A DNA stretch of 64,000 bases. It comes from Pseudomonas sp. RIT-PI-q (lineage in GTDB: Bacteria; Pseudomonadota; Gammaproteobacteria; Pseudomonadales; Pseudomonadaceae). The position numbers and the translations under genes are program-made. Positions 8,277 through 17,867 of this stretch are shown in pieces (positions within the stretch are counted from its first letter, which is position 1; each line of letters begins with the position of its first letter). The notes under the pieces were generated by a model that searched no databases, was not told the origin of the DNA, and saw only the letters and a list, made by a program, of their open reading frames with translations. The stretch lies in assembly GCF_001297125.1 (NCBI RefSeq), contig NZ_LHPC01000057.1:62001-126000 (forward strand). Reading direction: 5' to 3'.

Positions 8277-8367
8277 GTAGGAGCGAGGCTTGCCCGCGAA
8301 GAACGATGACGCGGTTTATCAGTTAAACCGCGTCATCGTTCTTCGCGGGCAAGCCTCGCTCCTACAG
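8277..8367. repeat. REPIN-like inverted REP pair
   Basis: GTAGGAGCGAGGCTTGCCCG and its mirror CGGGCAAGCCTCGCTCCTAC are separated by a central GATGACGCGGTTTATC / GATAAACCGCGTCATC type inverted spacer, so nearly the entire 91 bp can fold into one hairpin. It lies in the fliK-fliL gap, downstream of fliK and upstream of the fliL promoter. Confidence 0.85.
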
Positions 8368-8381
8368 GGTTTTGCGTTGGG

Positions 8382-9725
8382 TCAGGCGTAATAGTCGACG
8401 GCGCTGGAGCCGATGATGCTGGTGGTACTGGCCGCCACTTCGGCAACGCTTGGGGCAAGCTCGTCATCCATCGAGTCAACGCGACCGCCACTGGCGCTGG
8501 TGCGTCCACCCTGACTCTGTTGAGCCTGATCCTGACCTTGCTGCGACCCTCGGGATTGGTCGGAGACGTTGACGTCGACCTGGCCCATGCCCTGCTGCGC
8601 AAACATGTCACGCAGGCGATGCATTTGCCCGTCCAGCGCTTCGCGAACGCTGGGGTGCGCGCTCATGAATGTCACTTGGGTCTGTTGATCCGGAACCATG
8701 TTCACCCGAATATCGAGGCGCCCCAGTTCGGCCGGTTGCAACTGGATGTCGGCCGCCTTGAGATTGGCGCTGGACAGGTACATGACCCGGTTCACCACTT
8801 CCTCGGTCCAACCGCTCTGGTGCATGGCGATCGGCTGGTTGACCGGCAAGGCATTGGCGGTTTTCGGCGTGGCGGCCTGGGTCAGCGCAGCCAGGCGGTT
8901 GGCGAAACCGTCGACGCGGGTATCGCTGCTCGCCGCCTTCAGATCCTTGAGACCGTCATCAATCAGGCCACTGAAGGCCTTGTCGCCCTGGCCAGTGCTG
9001 TCCTTGTCGGCTTGCACATCGAGCATGCTCGCCATGCCCGCGGCAAAGTTCTGCGCCGAGGTCGGCTCACCGTCGGCCTGGGCCGAGGTCGGTGCAGCTT
9101 TTGGCTGGGCCTGACTGGAAGCGGAGACGTGGCCGCTGGCCTCAAGGGCCATGCGCACGGCTGGCAGCGCATCGAGGGGATCGGCTTCGGGGTCGAAATC
9201 GGGGTCAGCGGTGGCTGCGGTCGTTGCTGCGTTAACGACCGCAGCAAGCGGCGCTTCGACCTGTGATTGCACGGTGGCTGCCACGGGCGGCGTTTCCAGT
9301 GCCGGCGCTGGCACTGGCTGCACCGCCTGCATCAATGCAGGATCGAGCGCCGGGTCGACCGGAGCGGTATCAGCCACCGGCGCCTCAATGGTGTCCGGCG
9401 CGTCGTCGCTGGCCGTATCGTCGGCCGGTGCCGGTTTATCGGCGGGCAAGGATTTGCCGCTATCGGCAACCGCAGGTGGCGGGGCGGCAGACTTATCGTT
9501 GCTGACGTCCTTTTTGCCGGCGCTGTCCGGGGTCTTATCGCGCATCGGCTTCGCTGGTCCGTCAGTGACGGCAGAAGGTTTGTTCTGGGCTTGTTTGGCG
9601 TAGACCTGAGCGAAGCTGGACGCCTTGTCCCCGGCCTCAGGCGCCGGCGCCGGTGTATTGGCGGAGGCGGCTTGAGTCTTGGCCTGTGCGGCGGCCTGTA
9701 GAAGCGAATTGGGGGTAACGGGCAT
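8382..9725 (-). CDS. fliK: Flagellar hook-length control protein FliK
   Basis: 447 residues from the ATG at 9725, chosen because GGAG lies 8 bp before it; an in-frame start 28 codons upstream lacks this. Residues ~20-330 are Ala/Pro/Asp-rich and low-complexity, as in FliK ruler regions. The C-terminal FliK domain contains IQLQPAELGRLDIRVNM and HPSVREALDGQMHRLRDMF. FliK is secreted, measures the hook and triggers the FlhB switch. It has its own sigma-54 promoter. Confidence 0.93.
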   Translation of the reverse strand: MPVTPNSLLQAAAQAKTQAASANTPAPAPEAGDKASSFAQVYAKQAQNKPSAVTDGPAKPMRDKTPDSAGKKDVSNDKSAAPPPAVADSGKSLPADKPAPADDTASDDAPDTIEAPVADTAPVDPALDPALMQAVQPVPAPALETPPVAATVQSQVEAPLAAVVNAATTAATADPDFDPEADPLDALPAVRMALEASGHVSASSQAQPKAAPTSAQADGEPTSAQNFAAGMASMLDVQADKDSTGQGDKAFSGLIDDGLKDLKAASSDTRVDGFANRLAALTQAATPKTANALPVNQPIAMHQSGWTEEVVNRVMYLSSANLKAADIQLQPAELGRLDIRVNMVPDQQTQVTFMSAHPSVREALDGQMHRLRDMFAQQGMGQVDVNVSDQSRGSQQGQDQAQQSQGGRTSASGGRVDSMDDELAPSVAEVAASTTSIIGSSAVDYYA

Positions 9726-9775
9726 GAAACGGTCTCCGCTGCACTGGGATCGTAGGTACAGTTGACGGAGATGAT

Positions 9776-9791
9776 TGCAAAGGTCGCGCCA
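9776..9791 (-). promoter_or_regulatory. Sigma-54 promoter of fliK
   Basis: The minus strand reads TGGCGC-GACCT-TTGCA, with correct GG-N10-GC spacing, 51 bp before the chosen fliK start. Its position supports the ATG at 9725, because the longer open frame would start upstream of the promoter. Confidence 0.8.
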
Positions 9792-9808
9792 GCTTTGCTG
9801 AAGAAACA

Positions 9809-10177
9809 CTAAAAGCGCTGGACGGTCGCCTTCGTCGGCAAGGAGCGCTGACGCTCTGCCTCATACAAGGGGCGGACAAGAGCGAACTCGCGGTCAATCT
9901 CACCGACGAGACTTTCAATGTCCGACAGCTTTCGCCCCTTGGCCAGTTGCTCCAGCTCATGGCAAAGCTCAGCCAGACGAACGGCGCCCATGTTGCTGCT
10001 ACTGCCTTTGAAACTATGGGCAGTGTTCATGAGTTGCGCGGCATCTTCAGCCTTGCGTAACAGATCCAGGCGTTCTTCGGAATCGGCAAGGAAGGTATCG
10101 AGCAACATTGGATACTCGTCCTCCATGACCTCTTGCAACGCGTTCAGCACGTCGCGGTCCAGATGTGTGTCAGCCAC
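9809..10177 (-). CDS. hptB: Histidine phosphotransfer protein HptB
   Basis: 122 residues, a single Hpt four-helix domain with the phospho-accepting His in AHSFKGSSSNMGA (about residue 54). In P. aeruginosa HptB receives phosphate from hybrid sensors including RetS-linked kinases and passes it to HsbR. Start is the GTG at 10177, preceded by AAGGAG at 7 bp. It follows hsbR by 30 bp in the same direction. Confidence 0.92.
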   Translation of the reverse strand: MADTHLDRDVLNALQEVMEDEYPMLLDTFLADSEERLDLLRKAEDAAQLMNTAHSFKGSSSNMGAVRLAELCHELEQLAKGRKLSDIESLVGEIDREFALVRPLYEAERQRSLPTKATVQRF

Positions 10178-10207
10178 TTGCTCACTCCTTGATCAAGAAT
10201 GCGTGGA

Positions 10208-11923
10208 TTATGCCAGAGCCTCCCAGTAAAACTCCACGCGGGCACTACGACCATCGTCGGACCAGCTCGCGTTGCGGCCCAACTGACGGATCAGACTGAC
10301 ACCACGTCCCGACAGACGGACACCCTCAACAGGCCGTTCCATCACTCGCGCAACATCAAAGCCTTTGCCACTGTCTTCGACGCGAACCGTCAGGCAGCCG
10401 CCCTCGCCCTTCGGTGTCACCTGCAAATGCACCCGCACAAAGCCGTCCTGCAGCTCGTCCAGGCGCGTATTGCGCTGTTGATAGTAGCGCGTAAAACCCG
10501 AAGCATCGCGCTTGAGGCTCGAATCCAGGCCCAGTACGCCATGCTCCAGGGCATTGGAATACAGTTCGGCCAGCACACTGTAGAGCGCCCCGCTCTGCGC
10601 CCGCAGCCCATGCACCTCCAGCAGCAATTGCAAAAGATACGGCAACGGATTGAAACGCTTAAGAGTGGCGGCGCGAAACTCGAAACTCACCGACCAGTCC
10701 AGTGGGCAGGACTGGCCGCTGTCGGAATAGACCAGGGCCGGTGGGCTCACCTGCGCGGCTTCCAGCAGCCTGACCTCGACCATGCTGACATCGTCGCGGG
10801 CTTCACCGCGAAAATCGCGCAGCGCTTGTTCGATCTCTTCGAACAGTTCGTCGGGCTGACGATTGGCTGCAAATACCCGCTGCAATCGCTCGACACCAAA
10901 CAACTGTTCGTTGGCGTCACAGGTATCGATCACCCCGTCGGACAACAGGAACACCCGATCGCCGACCGCCATCGGAAACACTTCAGTGCTGTCATCAAAG
11001 GTCTGTGCGCTCAGCACACCGAGTGGCAAATGCCGCGCCGTCAGAGGCGTGCGCTCACCGCTGGCGATGCTATGCAGGTAGCCGTCCGGCATGCCGCCAT
11101 TCCAGACCTCCACCGAACGCCGCTGAAAACTCAGGCACAACAGCGTGGCACAACAGAACATGTCCACCGGCAGGATGCGCTTGAGCTTGGCATTCATCTC
11201 GCGCAGGGTTTCCGACAGGCCATAACCCTTGGCAGTCATGCCGTAAAAGACTTCGGCCAGAGGCATGGCACCGACAGCGGCGGGCAAACCGTGACCGGTG
11301 AAATCGCCGAGCAGCACATGCATGTCGCCAGCCGGGGTGAACGCGGCCAGCAACAGATCGCCGTTGAACAGCGCATAGGGTGATTGCAGGTAACGGATAT
11401 TGGGGGCATTCAGACAGCCGGAGTGAGCCACCTTGTCAAACACGGCTTTGGCCACCCGCTGCTCGTTGAGCAGGTAATCGTGGTGCCTGGCGATCTGGTC
11501 ACGCTGCTGTAGCACGGTGGCCTGCAACCGCCGCAAGCGGTCCATCGCCTTGATCTTGGCGGCGAGAATCACCTGGTTATAGGGCTTCGCCAGAAAGTCG
11601 TCGCCGCCAGCCTCCAGGCAGCGGGCCAGGGCTTCGCTTTCGGTCAGCGAGGTCAGAAAGATGATCGGCACCAGGGTTTCCCCGGCCAACGCCTTGATCT
11701 GCCGGGCCGCCTCGAAACCATCCATCACCGGCATCATGGCGTCCATGAGCACCAGTTGCGGTCGTTGCTGGCGAAACGCTTCGACCGCTTCGGCACCGTT
11801 GGTGGCCGTCAGCACGTCATGGCCCTGGCGACGGACGATACTCGACAGCAGCATGCGATCGGCCGCGCTGTCTTCGGCGATCAGAATCGTCAGCGGTTCG
11901 AACGCGGACTGCACGGCAGTCAC
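10208..11923 (-). CDS. hsbR: Response regulator with PP2C phosphatase and HATPase domains, HsbR
   Basis: 571 residues with three domains: receiver (about 10-130, phospho-Asp in LVLMDAMMPVMDG), SpoIIE/PP2C phosphatase (about 165-390, GDFTGHGLPAAVGAMP), and an anti-sigma-type HATPase (about 420-571, ELYSNALEHG and VEDSGKGFD). In P. aeruginosa phosphorylated HsbR dephosphorylates HsbA, while unphosphorylated HsbR acts as its kinase. The GTG start overlaps the hsbA stop by 3 bp. Confidence 0.92.
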   Translation of the reverse strand: MTAVQSAFEPLTILIAEDSAADRMLLSSIVRRQGHDVLTATNGAEAVEAFRQQRPQLVLMDAMMPVMDGFEAARQIKALAGETLVPIIFLTSLTESEALARCLEAGGDDFLAKPYNQVILAAKIKAMDRLRRLQATVLQQRDQIARHHDYLLNEQRVAKAVFDKVAHSGCLNAPNIRYLQSPYALFNGDLLLAAFTPAGDMHVLLGDFTGHGLPAAVGAMPLAEVFYGMTAKGYGLSETLREMNAKLKRILPVDMFCCATLLCLSFQRRSVEVWNGGMPDGYLHSIASGERTPLTARHLPLGVLSAQTFDDSTEVFPMAVGDRVFLLSDGVIDTCDANEQLFGVERLQRVFAANRQPDELFEEIEQALRDFRGEARDDVSMVEVRLLEAAQVSPPALVYSDSGQSCPLDWSVSFEFRAATLKRFNPLPYLLQLLLEVHGLRAQSGALYSVLAELYSNALEHGVLGLDSSLKRDASGFTRYYQQRNTRLDELQDGFVRVHLQVTPKGEGGCLTVRVEDSGKGFDVARVMERPVEGVRLSGRGVSLIRQLGRNASWSDDGRSARVEFYWEALA

Positions 11924-12225
11924 GCCACGTCGAAAATTTGTTCGAAGTTCGAGATCGCAAGAATCTTGCGTACATCGGCGTTGGCGTTGGTCAACGTGAT
12001 CTCGGCATTCTCGCCACCGGCGTGATCACGCAACAGCAGCAACATGCCGAGTGCCGAACTGTCGAGGTAGGTGGCGTCCTTCAAGTTCACTTCGAAGGAC
12101 TCGGGTTTTGGCTCAAGGTTTTCGTAGGATTCACGAAATTCCTGATGCTTGGCGAAATCGAATCGTCCCTTGATCGATATCGTCAGCTTTTGCCCATCCG
12201 GGGAGACTTCTGTGACAACTGACAT
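11920..12225 (-). CDS. hsbA: Anti-sigma-factor antagonist HsbA (STAS domain)
   Basis: 101 residues, one STAS domain; the phosphorylatable Ser lies in TYLDSSALGMLLLL. In P. aeruginosa HsbA partners FlgM or the diguanylate cyclase HsbD depending on phosphorylation, switching between swimming and biofilm. It is first in the hsbA-hsbR-hptB unit, inserted here between fliJ and fliK. Confidence 0.92.
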   Translation of the reverse strand: MSVVTEVSPDGQKLTISIKGRFDFAKHQEFRESYENLEPKPESFEVNLKDATYLDSSALGMLLLLRDHAGGENAEITLTNANADVRKILAISNFEQIFDVA

Positions 12226-12325
12226 TTAACGGCTTCCTTGTCATTGGAGAACGTACGTGTAGAAGGTTTAGCACTTGGCCGGGGCTCGAGCAAGGCTTGA
12301 ACCTGTGTGGCGTGAATGAGATTGC

Positions 12326-12418
12326 CTTCGCGGGCAAGCCACGCTCCCACAAGTGTTGTGTCGTTCATGATTTCTGTGATCGACACAACACCTGTGGGAG
12401 CGAGGCTTGCCCGCGAAG
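12326..12418. repeat. REPIN-like inverted REP pair
   Basis: CTTCGCGGGCAAGCCACGCT and GTGGGAGCGAGGCTTGCCCG face each other with about 40 bp between. The arms differ at one or two positions (CCACGC against GCGAGG). It occupies most of the 216-bp gap between fliJ and hsbA. Confidence 0.8.
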
Positions 12419-12441
12419 AACGATAACGCGGTCTGACTGAT

Positions 12442-12891
12442 TCAATACGGATCCTGACGCGGCAAGCGCTGGGATAACTCATCCAGCAGCTTCTGCTCGC
12501 GCTTGTCCTCCAGCCGTCGCGCCTCATCGGCGTAGCGTTCAACCAATTTGCGCAAACCTTCGACCCGGGCATACGCCTGTTGCCAGGTCTCCCGCGCCTT
12601 GTTCAAATTATTCTGGTGCCATGCGAGGCTTTGTCGCTGCTGATCGATGGCCGTGCCCAATTGCGCCAGGAAACCTTGATACCCCAGCAACCACTGGCCC
12701 GAAACGCCGCCACTGCCGCGCACGATCCATTGTTCCTGATAGTCGAGTCGAAAGGCCTCAAGGTCGGCGAGTTTGCTTTCCGCCAGACGGACCTGACCCT
12801 GGAAGTGACCCAGGCGCTGGACTGCGGCCTTCTCGACCTTTTCGGCCATGTCGACCACGGGGGCCAGGCGCGAGGCGCGGCTCTGGGCCAT
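12442..12891 (-). CDS. fliJ: Flagellar export chaperone FliJ
   Basis: 149 residues, almost wholly coiled coil: AEKVEKAAVQRLGHFQGQVR to the C-terminal RLEDKREQKLLDELSQR. FliJ couples the FliI ATPase ring to the export gate and recycles chaperones. It starts 6 bp after the fliI stop, the usual order. Confidence 0.95.
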   Translation of the reverse strand: MAQSRASRLAPVVDMAEKVEKAAVQRLGHFQGQVRLAESKLADLEAFRLDYQEQWIVRGSGGVSGQWLLGYQGFLAQLGTAIDQQRQSLAWHQNNLNKARETWQQAYARVEGLRKLVERYADEARRLEDKREQKLLDELSQRLPRQDPY

Positions 12892-12897
12892 GGCCGG

Positions 12898-14256
12898 TTA
12901 GCCGCCTGCCGCTGGGGCGAAGATCGAGCCCAGATAGGCTTCGCTTTCGCCCAGGCTGATGCTGTCGTTCAAGCCCTGGCGCAGGTATTTGACCAACTGC
13001 GGTTGCAGGGAAATCGCCAGGTCGGTTTCACGGTCACCGCCGGCGACATAGGCGCCGACGCTGATCAGGTCCCGACTCTGTTGGTAGCGCGACCACAGCT
13101 GCTTGAAATACTGGGCGCGCTTCATGTGTTCAGGCGTGACCACCGACGGCATGACCCGGCTGATGGACGCTTCGATATCGATGGCCGGGTAATGCCCTTC
13201 CTCGGCCAGGCGCCGCGACAGCACGATGTGCCCGTCGAGCACGCCCCGCGCCGAGTCCGCGATCGGATCCTGCTGGTCGTCACCTTCGGACAGCACGGTG
13301 TAGAACGCGGTGATCGAACCACCGCCCTTCTCGGCATTACCGGCCCGTTCCACCAGTGTCGGTAACTTGGCGAACACCGACGGCGGATAACCCTTGGTCG
13401 CGGGCGGTTCGCCGATGGCCAGGGCGATCTCGCGCTGGGCCTGAGCGAAACGGGTCAGGGAGTCCATCAGCAACAGGACGTTCTTGCCCTTGTCGCGAAA
13501 ATATTCGGCGATGCGTGTGCAGTACATCGCAGCGCGCAGCCGCATCAGCGGTGCATCGTCGGCAGGTGAGGCGACCACCACCGAACGCTTGAGCCCTTCT
13601 TCACCGAGGATGTGCTCGATGAATTCTTTAACTTCGCGACCCCGCTCACCGATCAGGCCGACGACGATGATGTCGGCCTCGGTGAAGCGCGTCATCATGC
13701 CCAACAGCACACTTTTGCCGACGCCAGTACCGGCGAACAGCCCGAGCCGCTGGCCACGACCGACCGTCAACAACCCGTTGATGCAGCGGATGCCCACGTC
13801 CAGCGGCTCGCTGATCGGTTCGCGCTTGAGCGGGTTGATGGTCGGGCCGTCCATCGGCACCCAGTCTTCAGCCTTCATCCCGCCCTTGCCATCCAGCGCG
13901 CGACCGGCGCCGTCAAGTACGCGCCCGAGCATGCTCATGCCCATCGGCAGGCGACCGGTGTCCGCCAGTGGAACCACCCGCGCACCCGGAGCGATACCGG
14001 CGACGCTGCCAACCGGCATCAGAAAGACTTTGCTGCCGGAGAAGCCCATGACTTCGGCTTCGACCTGCACCGGGTGATAACTGTCGTCGTTGATGACCAT
14101 GCAGCGGCTGCCCATGGCGGCGCGCAAGCCTTCGGCTTCAAGCGTCAGGCCGACCATGCGCAGCAAGCGACCTTCGAGGATCGGTGCGCCGGCAAGCGTG
14201 GCGGCCTCGGCATAACTGCCCAGGCGCTTGGCGAAGCTGGTGCGATCAAGGCGCAT
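12898..14256 (-). CDS. fliI: Flagellar export ATPase FliI
   Basis: 452 residues, homologous to F1-ATPase beta. Walker A is GLFAGTGVGKSVLLG, Walker B NVLLLMDSLTRFAQAQ, and the catalytic loop is VVGLIGERGREVKEF. The ATPase energises loading of export substrates. Its start overlaps the end of fliH by 11 bp. Confidence 0.98.
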   Translation of the reverse strand: MRLDRTSFAKRLGSYAEAATLAGAPILEGRLLRMVGLTLEAEGLRAAMGSRCMVINDDSYHPVQVEAEVMGFSGSKVFLMPVGSVAGIAPGARVVPLADTGRLPMGMSMLGRVLDGAGRALDGKGGMKAEDWVPMDGPTINPLKREPISEPLDVGIRCINGLLTVGRGQRLGLFAGTGVGKSVLLGMMTRFTEADIIVVGLIGERGREVKEFIEHILGEEGLKRSVVVASPADDAPLMRLRAAMYCTRIAEYFRDKGKNVLLLMDSLTRFAQAQREIALAIGEPPATKGYPPSVFAKLPTLVERAGNAEKGGGSITAFYTVLSEGDDQQDPIADSARGVLDGHIVLSRRLAEEGHYPAIDIEASISRVMPSVVTPEHMKRAQYFKQLWSRYQQSRDLISVGAYVAGGDRETDLAISLQPQLVKYLRQGLNDSISLGESEAYLGSIFAPAAGG

Positions 14257-15046
14257 CAGGAGCGTCCGGGGCGGCGGCGGCCGCAGGTTGGGTGTCGATG
14301 GGCAGCTCCAGGCTCAGGTCCGGCGCGGCCGGGTGCAGTGCCTGTTCGTGCAACTGATCGAAGAGCTTGTCCATGACTCGCGCAACACGGGTTTCGACCG
14401 TGGCATCGATCCGACTGTGTTCGGTCTCGACCCGGCAACCGCCGGGCAACAACGCCTCGTCCTCGACGATGCGCCAGGTTTCTTCATGGCGCTCGCGCAG
14501 GGCTTTTACCAGTGCGAAATCCTGCGGATTGATGTACAGCCGCACATTGCCCACGCCCAGCGGCAACAGCTTGAGCGCCTCGCGCATGACGTGTTCGATT
14601 TGCGTTGAGTCGATGGCCAGTTCGCGCTGGATCACCTGTTTGGTGATGTGCTGCACGAGGTCGACCAGGGACTTTTCAATCTGCGTGTCCTGTTCGGCGA
14701 TGGGCTCGAACAGATGCCCCATCAACGCCTCCAGCCCGGCGATCTTGGCGGCCAGGGCCACTTCGGCTTCCTGACGGACCTTGAGCGTGGTGCTGTGGAA
14801 ACCTTCTTTCTCGCCCGTCGCGAAGCCTTCGTTGTAGGCCTCCTGACGAATGCTTTCGAGTTCTTCGAGGGTCAGTGGCTGGACTTCTTCCAGCGGCACT
14901 TCTTCCATTTCCGGCGGCTCGGGCTCAGGTTCAGGCTCGGGCTCCGGCACGTGGGGATCGAAGCTGGGCAGCGACCAGACGTCGAAACCACCGACGTCCT
15001 TGCCGCGGATCAGGTCGGTGTTGGACTCATCATGTTTGGACGACAT
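14246..15046 (-). CDS. fliH: Flagellar export ATPase regulator FliH
   Basis: 266 residues. A Glu/Pro repeat (about 33-50) precedes a long helical section and the conserved C-terminal domain (VRLYINPQDFALVKALRERH). FliH binds FliI and FliN, tethering the ATPase to the C-ring. It lies between fliG and fliI and overlaps the latter by 11 bp. The C-terminus is an Ala/Pro-rich tail. Confidence 0.96.
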   Translation of the reverse strand: MSSKHDESNTDLIRGKDVGGFDVWSLPSFDPHVPEPEPEPEPEPPEMEEVPLEEVQPLTLEELESIRQEAYNEGFATGEKEGFHSTTLKVRQEAEVALAAKIAGLEALMGHLFEPIAEQDTQIEKSLVDLVQHITKQVIQRELAIDSTQIEHVMREALKLLPLGVGNVRLYINPQDFALVKALRERHEETWRIVEDEALLPGGCRVETEHSRIDATVETRVARVMDKLFDQLHEQALHPAAPDLSLELPIDTQPAAAAAPDAPDAP

Positions 15047-15053
15047 AGTGACC

Positions 15054-16073
15054 TTAGATCATCTCTTCGCCGCCCTTCCCGCCGAGAACGATTTCTCCGG
15101 CTTCGGCCATACGGCGGGCAATGGTGAGGATTTCTTTCTGCGCGGTTTCCACGTCGCTGACGCGCACCGGGCCTTTGGCCTCGAGGTCGTCGCGCAACAG
15201 TTCGGCCGCCCGTTTGGACATGTTCTTGAAGATCTTCTCTTTGACGCCTTCGTCCGAACCCTTGAGGGCCAGCACCAGTACGTCGGAGGACACTTCGCGC
15301 AGCAGCGCCTGGATACCGCGGTCGTCGACATCGGACAGGTTGTTGAACACGAACATGAGGTCTTCGATCTGACCGGACAGGTCTTCGTCGACTTCGCGGA
15401 TCGAGTCCATCAGTTGACCTTCGATCGAGCTGTCGAGGAAGTTCATGATGTCGGCCGCACGCTTGATGCCACCCAGGGTGGTGCGCGAGGCATTCGAGTT
15501 GCCGGAGAACTGCTTCTCGAGAATCTGGTTGAGTTCTTTCAGGGCGGCTGGCTGCACGGTGTTCAGCGAGGACACTCGCAGAATGATGTCCAGTCGCACC
15601 TTGTGGTCAAAATTGCCCAGCACTTCGCCGGCCTGGTCGGGGTCGAGGTACGCTACCACGATCGCCTGGATCTGCGGGTGCTCGTAACGGATCACGTCGG
15701 CGACGGCGCGCGGCTCCATCCACTTCAGGCTGTCGAGGCCACTGGTGTTGCCGCCCAGCAGGATCCGGTCGATCAGGCCGTTGGCCTTGTCTTCGCCCAA
15801 GGCCTGGGTGAGCATTTTGCGCACGTAGTCGTCGGAACCGACGCCGAGGCTGGTCTGGTCGCCGACGATGTCGACGAACTCGCTCATCACCTGCTCGACC
15901 TGCTCGCGGTGCACGTTCCCCATCTGGGCCATGGCCACACCCACACGCTGGACCTCTTTGGGCCCCATGTGGCGCAGCACCTGGGCAGCATCGGTCGAAC
16001 CCAGCGACAGCAGCAGAATCGCGGCTTTGTCGACTTTGGACAGTTTGGCGGCAACGGCTCGGTTATCACTCAT
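15054..16073 (-). CDS. fliG: Flagellar motor switch protein FliG
   Basis: 339 residues. Family blocks include AAILLLSLGSTDAAQVLRHM, the MEPRAVADVIRYEHPQ middle domain with the EHPQ motif, and the charged torque helix near the C-terminus (LLRDDLEAKGPVRVSDVE). FliG contacts the stators and the FliF ring. It overlaps fliF by 8 bp. Confidence 0.98.
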   Translation of the reverse strand: MSDNRAVAAKLSKVDKAAILLLSLGSTDAAQVLRHMGPKEVQRVGVAMAQMGNVHREQVEQVMSEFVDIVGDQTSLGVGSDDYVRKMLTQALGEDKANGLIDRILLGGNTSGLDSLKWMEPRAVADVIRYEHPQIQAIVVAYLDPDQAGEVLGNFDHKVRLDIILRVSSLNTVQPAALKELNQILEKQFSGNSNASRTTLGGIKRAADIMNFLDSSIEGQLMDSIREVDEDLSGQIEDLMFVFNNLSDVDDRGIQALLREVSSDVLVLALKGSDEGVKEKIFKNMSKRAAELLRDDLEAKGPVRVSDVETAQKEILTIARRMAEAGEIVLGGKGGEEMI

Positions 16074-17853
16074 CTGCGTTAATCCACTCTTTCACGACCT
16101 GGGCCACACGACCCGGATCTTCTGCCACCAGACTCTTGATTGCGTTCAACTGTGCGTCATAGCCTTCGCTCGGACTCGGCAGCAGAATGCTTTGCGGGCC
16201 ACCGAGGCTGACGCGGTCGTTGGCCAGTTCGCCGTCCAGGCCGCCCATGCCACCCAACTCGACGTCGCTGCCGATGCCGGCCAACTGTTTGCCTTTGCCA
16301 CCACCGGTGATGTTGTTGAGCACCGGACGCAGCACGCCGAACACCAGCACCAGGATGAACAACACACCCAGCACTTGTTTGACGATGTCCCAGAACCACG
16401 GCTGGGAGTAGAACGGAATATCGGCAATCACTTCACCGCGCTCGGCGGAGAACGGCATGTTGATCACGCTGACGCTGTCGCCACGGCTGGCGTCGAAACC
16501 GACGGCGTCCTGGACCAGGCGCGTGAAGCGCGCCAATTCGTCGGCGCTCCACGGTGCGCGGCTCATTTCACCGTTGGCGGCGTTGATCTTGACCTGGTCA
16601 TCCACCACCACCGACACCGACAGGCGATTCAAACGGCCCTGCTGTTGCTTGGTGTGGCTGATGGAGCGATCAAGCTCGAAGTTCTTGGTGGATTGTTGAC
16701 GCTTGTCCGCCGGGTACGGTGCCAGCATAGGCTGCCCAGTGGCCGGGTCCATGATTTGCTGACCGTTGGCATCGAGCAATGGTTGGCCTGGCTGCACCAT
16801 GCCGGCCGACGCGGTAGCGCCACCGGTGGTTTGCGGTGCCGAGGCCGGCGCTGGCGGCTGGTTGCTCAAGGCACCCGGCACGCCTTGCGGGCCATTACTG
16901 GCGGTGCGCTGTTCGGTGGTCGACTGCTCGCTGCGCAGCGCCGGTTGGTCCGGGTTGAACTGTTCGGAGGTGGACTCGACGGCACTGAAATCGACATCGG
17001 CCGAGACTTCGGCTTTATAGCGATCGTTGCCCAGCACCGGTTGCAGGATGTTATGCACGCGCTGGGTGAGCATGCTTTCCATGCGACGGCTGTAATCGAA
17101 TTGCTTGCCGGCCATGGTCAGTTCGGAGTTCTCCGCCTGATCGGACAGCAACGTGCCCTTCTGGTCGACGACGGTGATCTGCGATTTGCTCAGTTCGGGA
17201 ACGCTGGTGGCGACCAGGTTGATAATCGCCAGCACCTGGCCCGGCTCCAGCGAGCGACCGGAATACAGCTCCACCAGCACCGAAGCGCTCGGCTTGCGCT
17301 CATCGCGCACGAACACCGAACTTTTCGGAATCGCCAGGTGCACACGGGCACCCTTGACGTTGTTCAGGCTGGAGATGGTCCGCGCCAGTTCGCCTTCGAG
17401 ACCGCGACGATAACGGGTCGCTTCCATGAACTGGCTGGTCCCCAGGCCCTGGTCCTTGTCGAGAATCTCAAAACCGATGTTGCCGTCGCTGGGAGTGACA
17501 CCAGCGCCCGCGAGCTTGAGCCGCGCACGGGACAGGTCATCGGCCTTGACCAGCAAGGCACCGGAATTGGGTTCAACGGTGTAAGGAATATCGGCAGCGG
17601 CCAGGGTATCCATGACCTGCTTGGCGTCCATGCCGGCAAGGCTGCCGTACAGAGGCCGGTAGTCCGGCTGCTGGGACCACAACACCACGGCAAAGCCAAT
17701 CGCCACGCTCGCCGCCAGGCCGACCAACAGGCCCACCTGACGCAACATGGTCATCTCGGAGAGGTTTTCCAGGAAGGACAGCCCGAACAGCGGCGGTTTG
17801 CCGTCTATTGGAGTGGCCTTGGCCGGAACATTATCGGCGATTGCTTCTGCCAT
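16066..17853 (-). CDS. fliF: Flagellar MS-ring protein FliF
   Basis: 595 residues with two membrane helices (about 38-58 and 450-475) flanking a large periplasmic region. Typical blocks are PNSGALLVKADDLSRARLKLA and ARVHLAIPKSSVF. The C-terminal VVKEWINADE segment binds FliG. FliF forms the MS ring that houses the export gate. It sits 14 bp after fliE. Confidence 0.98.
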   Translation of the reverse strand: MAEAIADNVPAKATPIDGKPPLFGLSFLENLSEMTMLRQVGLLVGLAASVAIGFAVVLWSQQPDYRPLYGSLAGMDAKQVMDTLAAADIPYTVEPNSGALLVKADDLSRARLKLAGAGVTPSDGNIGFEILDKDQGLGTSQFMEATRYRRGLEGELARTISSLNNVKGARVHLAIPKSSVFVRDERKPSASVLVELYSGRSLEPGQVLAIINLVATSVPELSKSQITVVDQKGTLLSDQAENSELTMAGKQFDYSRRMESMLTQRVHNILQPVLGNDRYKAEVSADVDFSAVESTSEQFNPDQPALRSEQSTTEQRTASNGPQGVPGALSNQPPAPASAPQTTGGATASAGMVQPGQPLLDANGQQIMDPATGQPMLAPYPADKRQQSTKNFELDRSISHTKQQQGRLNRLSVSVVVDDQVKINAANGEMSRAPWSADELARFTRLVQDAVGFDASRGDSVSVINMPFSAERGEVIADIPFYSQPWFWDIVKQVLGVLFILVLVFGVLRPVLNNITGGGKGKQLAGIGSDVELGGMGGLDGELANDRVSLGGPQSILLPSPSEGYDAQLNAIKSLVAEDPGRVAQVVKEWINADE

Positions 17854-17867
17854 GACTCAATTCGTCC

